The position numbers were made by a program, and so were the translations under genes. DNA of 64,000 nucleotides from Rhodocollybia butyracea (taxonomy: Eukaryota; Basidiomycota; Agaricomycetes; Agaricales; Omphalotaceae). How positions within the stretch are numbered: the first letter of the stretch is position 1; each line of letters starts with the position of its first letter. The notes under the pieces are model-generated. The model was not told the DNA's origin. It saw only the letters and a program-made list of their open reading frames with translations, and did not search any database. The stretch covers positions 1 through 64,000 of the forward strand of contig JADNRY010000092.1 of the NCBI GenBank assembly GCA_015501585.1. The letters run 5' to 3'. Below, piece by piece: positions 53,847-64,000 of the stretch.

Positions 53847-56019
53847 CTTTCACATCACCAAGCCTACTGAATCGAATTTGTAAAGAGATTCCAAGGTTGT
53901 TAAGCCATTCAGGCCTGATAGGATGGTCATCCAGGGTCAGACCAACTGCTTGCTGTAGCGTAAATATAGCTTCATTGAGGTCTTTTATATCCCCAAACCT
54001 ATTGAATCGAGTCTGTAGGAAAATACCAAGATTGTTCAACCATCCAGGCTTATGAGGGTTGCCATCCGGGGTGAGATCAACAACTTGGTGCATTTTTAGC
54101 ATGGCCTCATCAAGGTCTTCCACGTTACCAAGCCTATGGAAACAATCTTTCAGTGAACTTCCCAAGTTGCTCAACCTTCTTGGCTTATCTGGATGTCCAT
54201 CTGGGGTTATATCAACAGCTAGCTGTACTTTTTCCATAGCCTCCTCAAGATCCTTCACATCTCCAAGCCTGTCAAATCGAGTTTGTAGAGAGCTTGCAAG
54301 GTTGTTCAGCCATTCAGGCTTATCAGAGTGGCCATCAGGGGTCAAATCAACAGCTTGCCGTCGATTGAACACGGCTAAATTGAGATCCTTCACATCACCA
54401 AGTGCACTGAATCGCCCTTCCAGGGAGCTTCCAAGGTTACTCAACCTCCTGGGCCTATCAGGATGACTAGTTGGGGTCAGATTAACAGATTTCTGTGTTT
54501 TGAGCACAGCATCGTTGAGGTCCTTCTCATCACCAAGTCTATTGAATCGGATTTGTAGACATGATCCAAGATTGTTCAACCATCCTTGTTTGTCAGGGTG
54601 GTTATCAGGGATCAGATCAACTGCTTGTTGGATATTGGACACAGCTTCCTCAAGGTCCTTCACATCACCAAACCTATTGAATCGAGTCTGTAGGGAAATT
54701 CCAAGGTTATTCAGCCATCCAGCCTTATCAGGGTGGCCATTTGGGGTTAAGTCAACAACTTGCTGCTTTTTTATAATGGCCTCATTGAGATCCTGTACAT
54801 TACCAAGTCGATTAAATCAAATTTCCAGGAAAGTTCTGAGGTTGCCCAATTTTCCTGGTTTATCAGGGTGGCCATCTCGCAACAAATCAGCAGCTTTCTG
54901 CAGATTCAACACAGCATCATGTAGGTCCTTCAAGTCTCCAACCCGATTAAATTGTGCATGTAGGAAAATTCCGATGTTATTCAGCCATCCAGGTTTATCT
55001 AGATGGCTATCTGGAGTGAGATTGGCAACAGCTTGTTGCAGATTGGATAGTGCCTCTGTGAGGTCTTTTATGTCGCCCAGCTGACCAAATCGAACTCCCA
55101 AGGAGCTACCTAGGCAGCTCAACCTTGCTGGCTTATTGTAGTGGCCATCAGGAGTCCAATCTACTGCTTGTTGCAGATTGATCACAGCATTATGAAGGTC
55201 CTTTATATCACCAAACCGATTGAACCGAGTTTGAAGGGAAATTCCAAGGTTTCCCACTAATTCAGCCTTATCAGGGTGGCCCTCTGGGGTAAAATCAAGA
55301 GCTTTCTGAATTTGTAGTACAGCCTCATTGAGATCTTTCACATCCCCAAGCTCATCAAATTGTGTTTGGAGGCAAATTCCAAGGTTATTCAATTGTTCAG
55401 GCTTCTCAGATTGCTCATCAGGGGTCAAATCAGCAGCCTGCTGGAAATTAAATACAGCCTCATCGAGGTCTTTTACATCCCCCAAACTGTTAAATCTAAC
55501 TTTGAGAGAATTTCCAAGATTACTCAACATTCTAGATTTCTCTGGGTGGGCATCAGATGCCAAATAAACAGCTTGCTGAAAGTTGAACACAGCTTGATTG
55601 AGATCCTTTGCATCACCAAGCCTATGGAATTTCATTTGTAGAGAAATTCCAAGGTTGTTCAATTGGCCAGGTTTCCCTGGATGGTCATTGAGAGTCAGAT
55701 CAACAATTTGTTGCTTTCTTAAAACAATCTCATTGAGGTCCTTTACATCACCATGATGGTTGAACCGCTTGTCCAGACACCTTCCCAGGTCATTCAGCCA
55801 TCCGGGCTTATCAGACTGGCCATCAGGGGTCAGATCAACAGCTTGCTGCATTCTAAGCACAGCATCATTGAGGTCCTTCAAATCTCCAAGCCTATTAAAT
55901 CTGGTTTCTAGGGAAACTCCAAGGTTGTTCAACCATCCAGGCTTATCAGGGTGGCTATTGGCAATTAAACCAACTGCTTGTTGCAGATTGAAAATAGCCC
56001 CACTGATCTCCTTCAACAT
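53847..56019 (-). pseudogene. TPR-CHAT gene, TPR repeat region
   Basis: About fifteen tandem repeats of 45 codons follow the pattern HPDKPGWLNNLGxSL, then RFNRLGDxKDLNxAVxxxQ, then AVDLTPDG. This is the kinesin-light-chain-like TPR seen in basidiomycete TPR-CHAT proteins. The frame is open from 56019 to 54820, interrupted by a TGA at 54817-54819 (LEI-stop-FNRLG, where LETRFNRLG is the norm), then open again to 53852. Plus-strand ORFs here are shadows. The repeat set continues on the far side of the foldback element. Confidence 0.85.
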
Positions 56020-56385
56020 CAGGAAAAGCCATTTTTGCCTATGTGACCCAGAGTGGCCTAAAGCAAACTAGGTGACCTATGAATCCTATGGCATCCTAGG
56101 AATTTGGGCTCATCCCTTGCTAGTCAAGACTCTTGAGGATTCCCTAGGGTATCCTAGGCAAACCCAGGGCAAGCCTAGGTTTGCCCAGGTTTGCCCAGGT
56201 GTTCCCCAGGTGTTCCCCAGGAGCACCTGGGCAAACCAGGGCAGACCTAGGCTTGCCTAGGGAATCCTCAAGAGCCTTGACTGGCAAGGGACGAGCCCAA
56301 ATTCCTAGGATGCCATAGGATTCATAGGTCACCTAGTTTGCTTTAGGCCACTCTGGGGTCACCTAGGCAAAAATGGCTTTTCCTG
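56020..56385. mobile_element. 366-base MITE in the TPR-CHAT gene
   Basis: Inverted repeats of about 150 bases begin CAGGAAAAGCCATTTTTGCC at 56020 and close with the complement at 56385. The target duplication is AT (56018-56019 and 56386-56387). The centre is built of CCTAGG- and GCCCAGG-type short repeats. Removing it restores PMVAGFMLKEISGAIFNLQQ in frame. No coding capacity. Confidence 0.88.
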
Positions 56386-56933
56386 ATGAAACCAGCCACC
56401 ATCGGATTCTTCATTTCTTGTGGACTAGACAGCTTCTCTGAAAAATGAGCTTGAACTTCCTCCTTGTATTTTCCAATCAGCTGGTCAAAGTGGTTGGTGT
56501 AATGGGCCTGATGAATCTTCACCCAATCTTGGGTCCCAAACCTTATGCATACAAGAAGCATAATGTTGTCTTCAACATCATCACCAGCACTGAGTATCAT
56601 ATCTGATGGACAATCAATAACGGCACCAAATGGACTGAAGTCAGTCCTACCATTGCCTTCTAATGCTGCTGTAAAGATAGCATTGGGTGTGACCTCACAC
56701 AAGCCTAGAGGTACAATGCCCAGGATCTCACTTTTTGCTATAATACCAATTGAAAAGGGAGAGACGCAAAGCCTACAACATTCAAGTTGTAAGTCCGCAG
56801 GCAGTGTCCCTGTCATAACTTACAATTTAAAATCAGCTGGTATTTTCCACTGCAGCTGGTCAGATTCCAGATCCAGATCCACCGTTGCGCTTTCCATTAA
56901 CATCTTGCTGTCCATGCCGATCTGAGTAGTCAT
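56386..56933 (-). pseudogene. TPR-CHAT gene, N-terminal part (C2-like domain)
   Basis: The first exon starts at 56933 (MTTQIGMDSKMLMESATVDL) and ends at a GTAAGT near 56820. After a 50-base intron, the second reads LCVSPFSIGIIAKSEILGIV, AIFTAALEGNGRTDFSPFGA and DWVKIHQAHYTNHFDQLIGK. A beta-rich lead-in followed by a helical linker fits the C2-like N-terminus seen in this family. The MITE at 56020-56385 ends it. This gives the original start of the gene, which then ran to 42312. Confidence 0.75.
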
Positions 56934-58525
56934 CTGGGCATTAACAAACAATTCCTTATGCGGATGCGAAAGTAGGTTGACGGAGAGTTCTTTACAAGAT
57001 TAGTCTCAGCTTTAGACAGAGCGACTCTTACTAGGCATCCGTCTGTTACCTTGGATATGAAACTGACTAGAAAATGGTAAAGCTCACTATGCGCAAGTGA
57101 AAGTGTTCCAAGGTGAACTCACAGCTTATCTTGTTCACGCATCGTGATAGAAGGTTGGTATGTATACGTGTAGGGAAAAGGAAGCTCCTCTAACGACGAT
57201 ATCTGGAGCCTTTATATCCTCAAATAAATGATCCGTTGATATCGGAATATGCAGTTGTTGAAACTAGATTACCACTTATGAGTCGTATCTAATCAGTAAT
57301 GTGAGTCGACTAGACGCACTTGCTATACGATCGATGAACTGTCGATATATGCTATGTTGAAACTCACCCTCAAACACTAGACGCAGCCTCTACGCAGGTT
57401 CGTATAGATGTAGTCAATTATGCCATTCGCTATTAGTCTTATGATACATAGCTTGTACGCTGCCTTGCAGTACCTATGAACATTACCTATAGAATTACCA
57501 TACGGACTCCATCTTCTAGGGTACATTATGCACATGTATATGCACTATGTTTAGCAGTACGACTCAAGTAGACTCATACAATTGTTATAGGGTTTATTAT
57601 ATTCTGTAGTATAAATACTGTAGATATTTTCCTGTAACAATAACCAAGAATCCTACTATTCATCTGGACACTTGTTCTGCTCTCAACAAGCACTCTTACA
57701 ACTCCTGTAAACACCCTTACACTCTCAGGTGAGTATGCTGTCGACCTTGTGTTGACTGACCGCTGTTTCTACAGCAGTAAGATCAGTGCAAAATCAGCAC
57801 TAACTTGCTAATAAACGCCTGAGCGGCGATACTCACCCTTACACGCAAAAAGTGTTGCCAGCACTGAGAATTCAAATAGCACTAAATGAAGCCGGGCTAC
57901 CCCGAGGAAGAATATTTAGCGAGCAATTCCAAAACAAATCAAAAACAAACAAACAAACAACTTCGTTAGACTTAGCAGCCTTGAGCCTATATAAAACTAG
58001 ACACATCCCACTGGATTAATAACCAATTAATAACAGCCACGAGACAACCAGTGTTACATGTATACGAATAAGAAAGGCATTCAGTGAACAAACATGGAAA
58101 GACCGAGTGCCCGCATCGAAATGGAAGGAAATGACAACTCAAGAAGTTGACAAGCTTGCTACAAACAGGGACGCAAGGTACTATCAGAAGAGTTGGGTTT
58201 TGGCATACGACCGAGTACTACAAAGCTGATAATTGATTGACCGGACCGGAGGACTATAGAGTCCAGACTCCGAGTCGTAAGTTGTAACATAGAAGAATAG
58301 GTTGCTAGGAAGCTTCTCAATGGCAACGGTCACCCAAATAATAAACAAGTTTACTGTACAATTGAATCAATGGTACAGACAACAAAGGGTATGTAAAATA
58401 ATTATTTTTTCCAAATCCAAACCACATAAGTATTCTCAAAAAATCATTCACCCCATCCGCTTACACCTATCAAATAAAAGACATGAAATAGAAACTACTG
58501 GGTGACAAGTTCCCTGATGAGGTTC
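56934..58525. other. Stretch without a recognisable gene
   Basis: It contains the presumed promoter of the TPR-CHAT gene next to 56934. The region 57540-57800 is A/T-rich and ends with CAGGTGAGTATGC, which recurs in inverted form as GATACTCACC near 57830. A short run of AAAC repeats lies at about 57941-57960. No gene is seen. Confidence 0.5.
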
Positions 58526-59509
58526 CTAAGCACTGGTGCTGGTGCTGTTGGATGCGGTGACAGTAGCCGTGCTGTTGGAAGCGCTGAGAGTGGTACTGGT
58601 GCTGTTAGAGGTGCTGAGAGTTGCATCAGCGGTGCTAGTGCTGTTCGAGGCACTAATGGCAGGCGGAGCGGCAGTACTGCTGCTGTTGGAGGCGCTAACT
58701 GCAGTATTGAAAGCATTGCTGACCGACGAAGGTGATGTCGCGTCATTCCAGTTGTTTCCACTTGGAACGATGAGACTTTGACCAGCATCACTTCCAGAGA
58801 AACCGAAGTCAGACTGAGGAGAGTTGGTGTCAAGTTGGGGGTGTGTCTATGATTGAATTGAATGACTTACGGTAGAGAGAGACCCGTCAGACTCAAGCAA
58901 GCTTCCGTAGAAGCTAACAATGTTGGAGTCGAATCCAACATGGCGGCCAGAAGTACGAAGCAAGTCTGAGGAAAAGAGACTGCTGGAAGAAATGAACTGC
59001 TGGAAAACTGAACGAGAATAAAAAATCAACAACAAAACTGGCACAGAATTCACCACTTGTACGCACCAACGGTCTGGGTTTCGACTTCACAGATCTGTTC
59101 TGTAATAATCCTGAACATGACAATAAGCGGTCATAGTAGATATGAACGCGTCGAGGCTCACCGTCGGGCCATTTCCTGCAGCACGAGAAGTCTTTGCTGA
59201 ATAATGTCGATGCTGACAGATTGGCAAACGACCTCTTCCTCCTGAGCGACCACAACCTGACTGGTGACCACGCCAGAGAAATTATCTACGCCGTAGAAGC
59301 TATCAAAACCACTGAAACTGGAAAGACCGTCAAAATGATCAAAAGATATGAAGCGACGGTCTACGAAAGAAAGCGTCAATATCAAGATTACCAAATAAAA
59401 GACCAGGATGTTCACCTAAGCTCTGAGTCTTGGGATTGATGGGTGCGCCAACAACATTACCGGCCAAGGCGGCAACGGAAAGCAAAGGGAGAGCGAGTTT
59501 GGTGAACAT
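58526..59509 (-). CDS. Small secreted protein with N-glycosylation-rich tail
   Basis: Probably exported; function unknown. Start ATG at 59509 (MFTKLALPLLSVAALAGNVV), a classic signal peptide ending GAPIN. After an intron, the main exon (about 59360-59165) reads FYGVDNFSGVVTSQVVVAQE and QEEEVVCQSVSIDIIQQRLL, then LQEMARR. A short exon gives IITEQICEVETQTV. The next (about 58990-58870) reads VGFDSNIVSFYGSLLESDGS, and the last gives SDFGFSGSDAGQSL and then a Ser/Thr tail with SASNSTSTA, STSNSTSTT and ASNSTATVT sequons, ending at 58526-58528. Five or six exons have proper GT..AG ends. The architecture matches a family of secreted Agaricomycete proteins, but no enzyme domain is recognised. Confidence 0.72.
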
Positions 59510-61998
59510 GATTATCTAAAGGTGAAGTTCCTGCTTATGTGTATAGAGTCTGGGGGCGCAAAATAACACTCATACCTCGTGTAATGATTGTAAAAGAACG
59601 AACGAAAGTTGAAAAAAGCTTGCAAGGCAACCTGGCCAAAGTAAAAAAGTAAAAGAAGAGAACGAATTGATGATTTTGCACGATGGATATGACCAGCTTA
59701 AATAGTTTTTCAGCATTGCGCAGCTGCTCTCTGGGCGCACCGAAAACGAGAGGTTTTGGAGCACCGGCGCGAATTCTGCGCCGATACTTGGACGAAGACA
59801 TCTGAAAGACGGATGAAGGAATGATCGTAGCAAGTTAAGTTGCGACTTGTGGCTGCAGAGGTTCCATGGCAAAGAGAGGACATGATGACTTAGGATGATT
59901 GACACGTATGTTGAATGGCGCACTCGAGCGTTGAAGGAAAGAGTGTATTTTGTGACCGTATTTTGCGACCGGTCATACCAGACGGTAGCGCTGGCAGTAA
60001 GTTGTCATATGCTGATGATCATGATATGTTAAGGATGTCACAAAGACCAATCTCGGGAAGATGCTGGACTACTGGGTCCTTTCAGTCGATAAGAGTGTCT
60101 TGAGACTTGAATAGATATGTTTCTGTAGCTTATGTATCAGAATGTCTTGGGGTAAAAATGGGTCGTGGGTCGGCGGATTACTACGGTTAAGCAAGTTGAA
60201 CGGACGAGTCGAATTTAGACGCTCCTTGGCATTTGACCTTGTTCTGGCATACTTACGTCAGGCTGTTTGCGCTCTAGTCTCGCAGAGCTGAGGGTGTTCA
60301 CAGCTTGACGGACCTTGCAGCCGGTTTACCAAGGCCGTGGTTCCCAATTCAACAACTTTGTCCTTCAACAGCGCTCTGACCAGCACTTTATCAACTTGAC
60401 GCAGCGATGTGTCTCGCTCATGCACATGGCCAATCTAGTCTTAGCTCTGTGCACTCTCTGTGCGACATCCGATCCGTCGGTCATGTCAAGCCTGTGCACT
60501 CTTACCCTCGTTGATTGAGCCCACGCAGGTACTATTCAGGACATAACAACTCTGACCACTTCAATGACTATGCAGAACACGGACAACAAACGGACAACAT
60601 ATAGGTGACTTCGCCCTAGAGTCTTAAAATTGTTCGGCAGCAAGTATTTAAGTCCTTACAGACGATTTGAACACAGGAGTAGGGTATTGCGCTTCGTGGC
60701 GACAGGATTCAGTCGTTGATTTATTACGCGCGGTACGTGGTGATACATGTACCCTCTTATATTGGAGTGTGACCGCTATTCTTCAGTTGTTTGACCTTTG
60801 GAATCCGTGTCAAGAATCGCTTTTAGTGCTATGAAACCCCGCAGCCGGGATTCGCAACTAGATCCGTTCTACGAACCTAGAAGTAGTAAGTTGCAGCAGC
60901 AACCGGATGGCGTCTTTCCTGCCTTGAAGTCCCTCCTTTACTCAACACATGCAAAACTATCCAGAAGTCCATCAGTTTCCGCAGCCATTCTCGACGTCCC
61001 GCTCTGACCGTTTGCTTAAACAATACAAAACTTTGTTAACCTACTAAAATGGCGCTGGAGTACAACATGTGCGTGCGGAAAACTCCGCGTGAGCAAGCAG
61101 AGCTCAAGCAAGCTGTGCAAAACAAGACTGTGAATCGATTCAGACTGAAACTCCACCTACAACACACACATACACACACACACTAATATCTCCGTCTAAC
61201 ATGTTCGGAATTACCGCATTCCGAAGACCTTGCAAGCTTTCGAGTTAGATTCATTCTACCCATTCACAGATGCGGAAAAGAATTGAGCAGATCGCCTGTT
61301 CATCGTTCCTTCCATTCCGGATTCTACGCTCTACTTTGACATTTCTACACTCGGTGTTCCTCAGTTACGACGCAATGCACACTACTCAAAAATGCAGTCG
61401 AAAGCCAGTTGCTTCAAGATATCGTTCGGGCTAGTCCAGGAGTCTGTTCGTAGCACTACAGAATATCTCTAAATCTATAAAATATTTCAGCCTTCGGACT
61501 CCACACCAAGCCTACTGCGCACTGTGAAACTACACACTTTTCTTGCACTCGTCCTCCACTTCATATTTCCACCCGAAATTAGTTTTGTGCACCACGAGCA
61601 CTGTCTCTTTGATGCTGTCACAGTATTTTTCTAGGAGAGCGAATGGGCTAGAGCTGTGAACCTCTCCTGCTTTCAAAAGGTGGCAAGTACGAAATTAGAT
61701 GTAGATGTAGAACAGTTTACGCTACTTGCAGCGACTCAGTTTTGAAGGGAACAATCTCGATGAGTGAACTGTACATCAGTGCAATGGCCTCCACTTCGTG
61801 TTGCTAAACCTAGATTCTTTCTGGGCACTGTGAACGCCCTCAGGTCTCTATCCTCATTCTCAGTCATGAAAATCGGTATTCCGTTTCAACCCGGTGTCGT
61901 CCCGATACCGGAGTTTCGAGCAAGCTTCAAGTTGATATCGCTAATGAATAACCATTACCTGGTCCAATTCCGCATCCATCTAACTGCTTCGCATGCTA
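59510..61998. other. Stretch without a recognisable gene
   Basis: The promoter region of the secreted-protein gene lies just above 59510. Frames at 59535-59923, 60315-60518, 60798-61007 and 61764-62018 are short and without motifs. An (AC)n-like microsatellite is at about 61153-61183. Confidence 0.5.
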
Positions 61999-63403
61999 TT
62001 ACAGGAGCCCAAGTTTGAGAACTCGCCGTCCACTGGCATCAGTCATACATTTCCGAACTATTGATAATCCCTCTTCACCATAGTCCGTTGGTATCCCCAC
62101 CTCCAACGTCACTCGCAGGAAATCTTTCTTTTCCGACAATACTTTATTCATACGAGTCCAAAGTTGATCGAGACCGTCATATTTTTGGCGTTGATGATGT
62201 TCTTCAAACGGCCATGCTATGGCATTAATAACAATATGCTCTAATGGGGCGGATCGATGTACAGAAGCAAGTGTGTCGCAGACTGCATCAATGTGATAAA
62301 CATTGGCATGGAAGGAGCGCAAGTGGGTTAGAGGCGACAAATCAACGAAGCCACCTATAGTAAGCTCGTCAGAAATCCCAAGAGACCAGAAATTTAGGGG
62401 GATACTCGCCGTTAAGATAGTCACGCCGCGGATAGTAGTCAAGGCAAAGATGATAATGCTGAATCCTGATATGGAGATGCTCCAAAGTGCTACCGAGTTG
62501 TGTTAAAAGCAAATTAAGGTGCTTAACATGCCCAAAGCCCTTGTGGGAGCAACGATACAGAGTGATATCTAATGTGCGAAGCCTTGGGGACCATCCCCTT
62601 GATATGGATGATTGGAACCACTTCAGGACAGTATCTGTGCTCAGCCGAAGGGTTTCCAGCGTATTAAGGCTGGACAGGCATATATCAGATGGAAGCTTGC
62701 TGTTTTGTTCAGCATTAGGGTATGGCGCAAGAGTTAGGGTGCGTAGACTTTTGCAATGTGAAAGTAAACGCAGTGTCTCGTCGTGCAGTATGAAGAGCGG
62801 AGAGATAGCAAGCTCTACCAGGTCTGGAAATACATCTAATATCCATATCAAAGAGGATGGCTCCTTCCAAGGCTGCGTACGGATTTTGATTGATAATTTG
62901 GTGATACGGGCACTCGATATTGCGAGAACGATATGTGTAAGCCAAGGTTCTTCAATATCGAGCGATAGTACTCTTATATAACGCACAATGTTGTTGGGAG
63001 ACCGGACCAGATTAAGGAACGATTCGCCCCTTCGGTCCAGGTTACGACGCTGAGGGTGGGGGTACTGAGCGATATGTAAGCTTTTAAAAAGATGATACCG
63101 CGCTGCTGGCATCCAGGCTCTGCAGACTAAACTACAGTGAAGCAACCCCCCTTTGTCGTCATGCAAAAAGCCGATGATTTCGTCGACAAGCTCTTGTGGA
63201 TAGTGGTGGGCTTGTGAGCTGGATGAGAATGAGGGGGATTGCATCTTTGGGGAGCGAAAAATCAAGAACAGCATAGTAGTTAAGAGTGAGACGGTTACCG
63301 AATTGAATGCCAACACAGCGCCATCTATCTCTGGGCAATGACCTACATCCAACGCCACATATTTCGCATCAAGTTTCAAACTTGCATAGCGTACAGTATG
63401 CAT
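61999..63403 (-). CDS. F-box-like protein with degenerate LRR region
   Basis: F-box proteins recruit substrates to SCF ubiquitin ligases; basidiomycetes carry large families. On the minus strand an ORF starts at 63403, with the F-box segment YPQELVDEIIGFLHDDKGGL followed by HCSLVCRAWMPAARYHLFKS around residues 70-115. LRR-like strands follow: ILDVFPDLVELAIS, LLSHCKSLRTLTLAP, SLNTLETLRLSTDT. It ends at 62369 after VSWDF. The frame at 62442-61999 continues the C-terminus (DLSPLTHLRSFHANVYHIDA and on), so either a frameshift near 62400-62440 or a small unseen intron joins the two. The true start may be the Met at about 63243 (MQSPSFSSSSQ), which gives a better N-terminus. Confidence 0.7.
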
Positions 63404-64000
63404 CTTTGGTGGCCGAGATTGAATGGCCGCTGGCGAGGAAAATAGACATCAGATTAGATAGGTACTATCTATGGAAATACAATGATCAGAATAACTAATG
63501 GCAACGAAAGGAGTATTCTGGAAAAGAGAGAAAAGTGAGTTGGGGTCTCATAAGCCCGTGGATGGGAGCTGTCTATGAAAGGTATAGCGACTTTTTGATC
63601 GAGGGCGTTCAATCTGCAAATAAAGGCAAGAAATGATACGCGGAGAGTTCCTGTTGCCGCGTTCGGCGAGAGCTTCAGGAGATTTGGATCAACGAGGACA
63701 CAGAGTACAGATGAAGAGCAACACATGAAGCTAAGGCACATCCAGTTATAGCTCAAGCGCTCAGTACTCAGTACTTCAGTCCGCAGGCTCGGCTTTTAAG
63801 CACCCTCATTTGATACTTGTAAGACGAATAGATTTCCGTTAGCCGAATCGGGCCGCGCAAGTCCGGAGCTTAAATTTTCCTCCTTCGTATGTCCTCCTTG
63901 ATCGACGACATCGCCCTATAAACGCGTAAGGCTGGCAAAAATCTCACTCAGATATGCTTGCTCAAGCGCTCAAGGATGGTCAGACTCCTGCTAGCAGCTG
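63404..64000. other. Stretch without a recognisable gene
   Basis: This is the upstream region of the F-box gene and the edge of the window. The minus-strand ORF at 63469-63756 has no motif. Confidence 0.45.

Noticed and set aside
53293..55641. Plus-strand ORFs across the second TPR region
   Set aside because: Same cause: antisense shadows of the 135-base repeat.
59535..59923. Minus-strand ORFs with hydrophobic and Phe-rich text
   Set aside because: Overlapping frames, no signal of coding, and located in the promoter of the secreted-protein gene.

Overview
The window is eukaryotic and fungal. Genes on both strands are cut by short GT..AG introns of about 50-70 bases, there are no operons, and several protein families are typical of Agaricomycete basidiomycetes: a TPR-CHAT protein, an NB-ARC/TPR NLR-like protein, a ricin-B-type lectin, a seven-helix membrane protein, an F-box protein, a Ty1/copia element with UBN2-type gag, and T5orf172/MUG113-type GIY-YIG proteins. 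A Rhizoctonia-like (Ceratobasidiaceae) genome is a reasonable inference, but the sequence alone does not prove it. The region is repeat-rich and many genes are broken.

Layout. 1-7 kb: a 1.26-kb non-autonomous DNA element (827-2083), then a ricin-B-like lectin gene (4167-4888) and sparse sequence. 6.7-17.3 kb: an unidentified gene ('gene A', minus strand) is split by a 9,537-base element (7187-16723). The two elements share the same 17-base end, TATGCTGTTCAAAAGTG, and both are flanked by 6-base target duplications. The large element is two long diverged inverted arms. Each arm carries a GIY-YIG gene, a Ser/Pro-rich ORF, an unidentified exon and pieces of the translation factor eIF5B. A 597-base MITE sits in the right arm only. 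19.5-24.3 kb: a tandem duplication of an amidohydrolase gene with six exons per copy. 26.7-27.6 kb: a cytochrome b561 protein. 28.3-31.5 kb: an NLR-like gene with about 12 nearly identical 40-residue TPRs and at least two frameshifts. 33.6-35.2 kb: 'gene B', a decayed paralogue of gene A. 35.6-36.9 kb: a seven-helix membrane protein. 39.1-40.6 kb: a secreted phosphoesterase with a one-base frameshift in a G run. 42.3-56.9 kb: the remains of one TPR-CHAT gene, interrupted by an LTR element with gag but no pol (itself interrupted by a young copia element), a 194-base foldback element and a 366-base MITE. 58.5-59.5 kb: a small secreted protein gene. 62.0-63.4 kb: an F-box protein.

Functionally the window looks like a fast-evolving accessory region. 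Two effector-type immune genes (an NLR-like STAND NTPase and a CHAT protease) lie about 11 kb apart and both are damaged. Lectin, secreted protein, phosphoesterase and amidohydrolase genes sit among transposons. The most novel object is the 9.5-kb inverted-arm element with captured eIF5B sequence and a GIY-YIG cargo gene.
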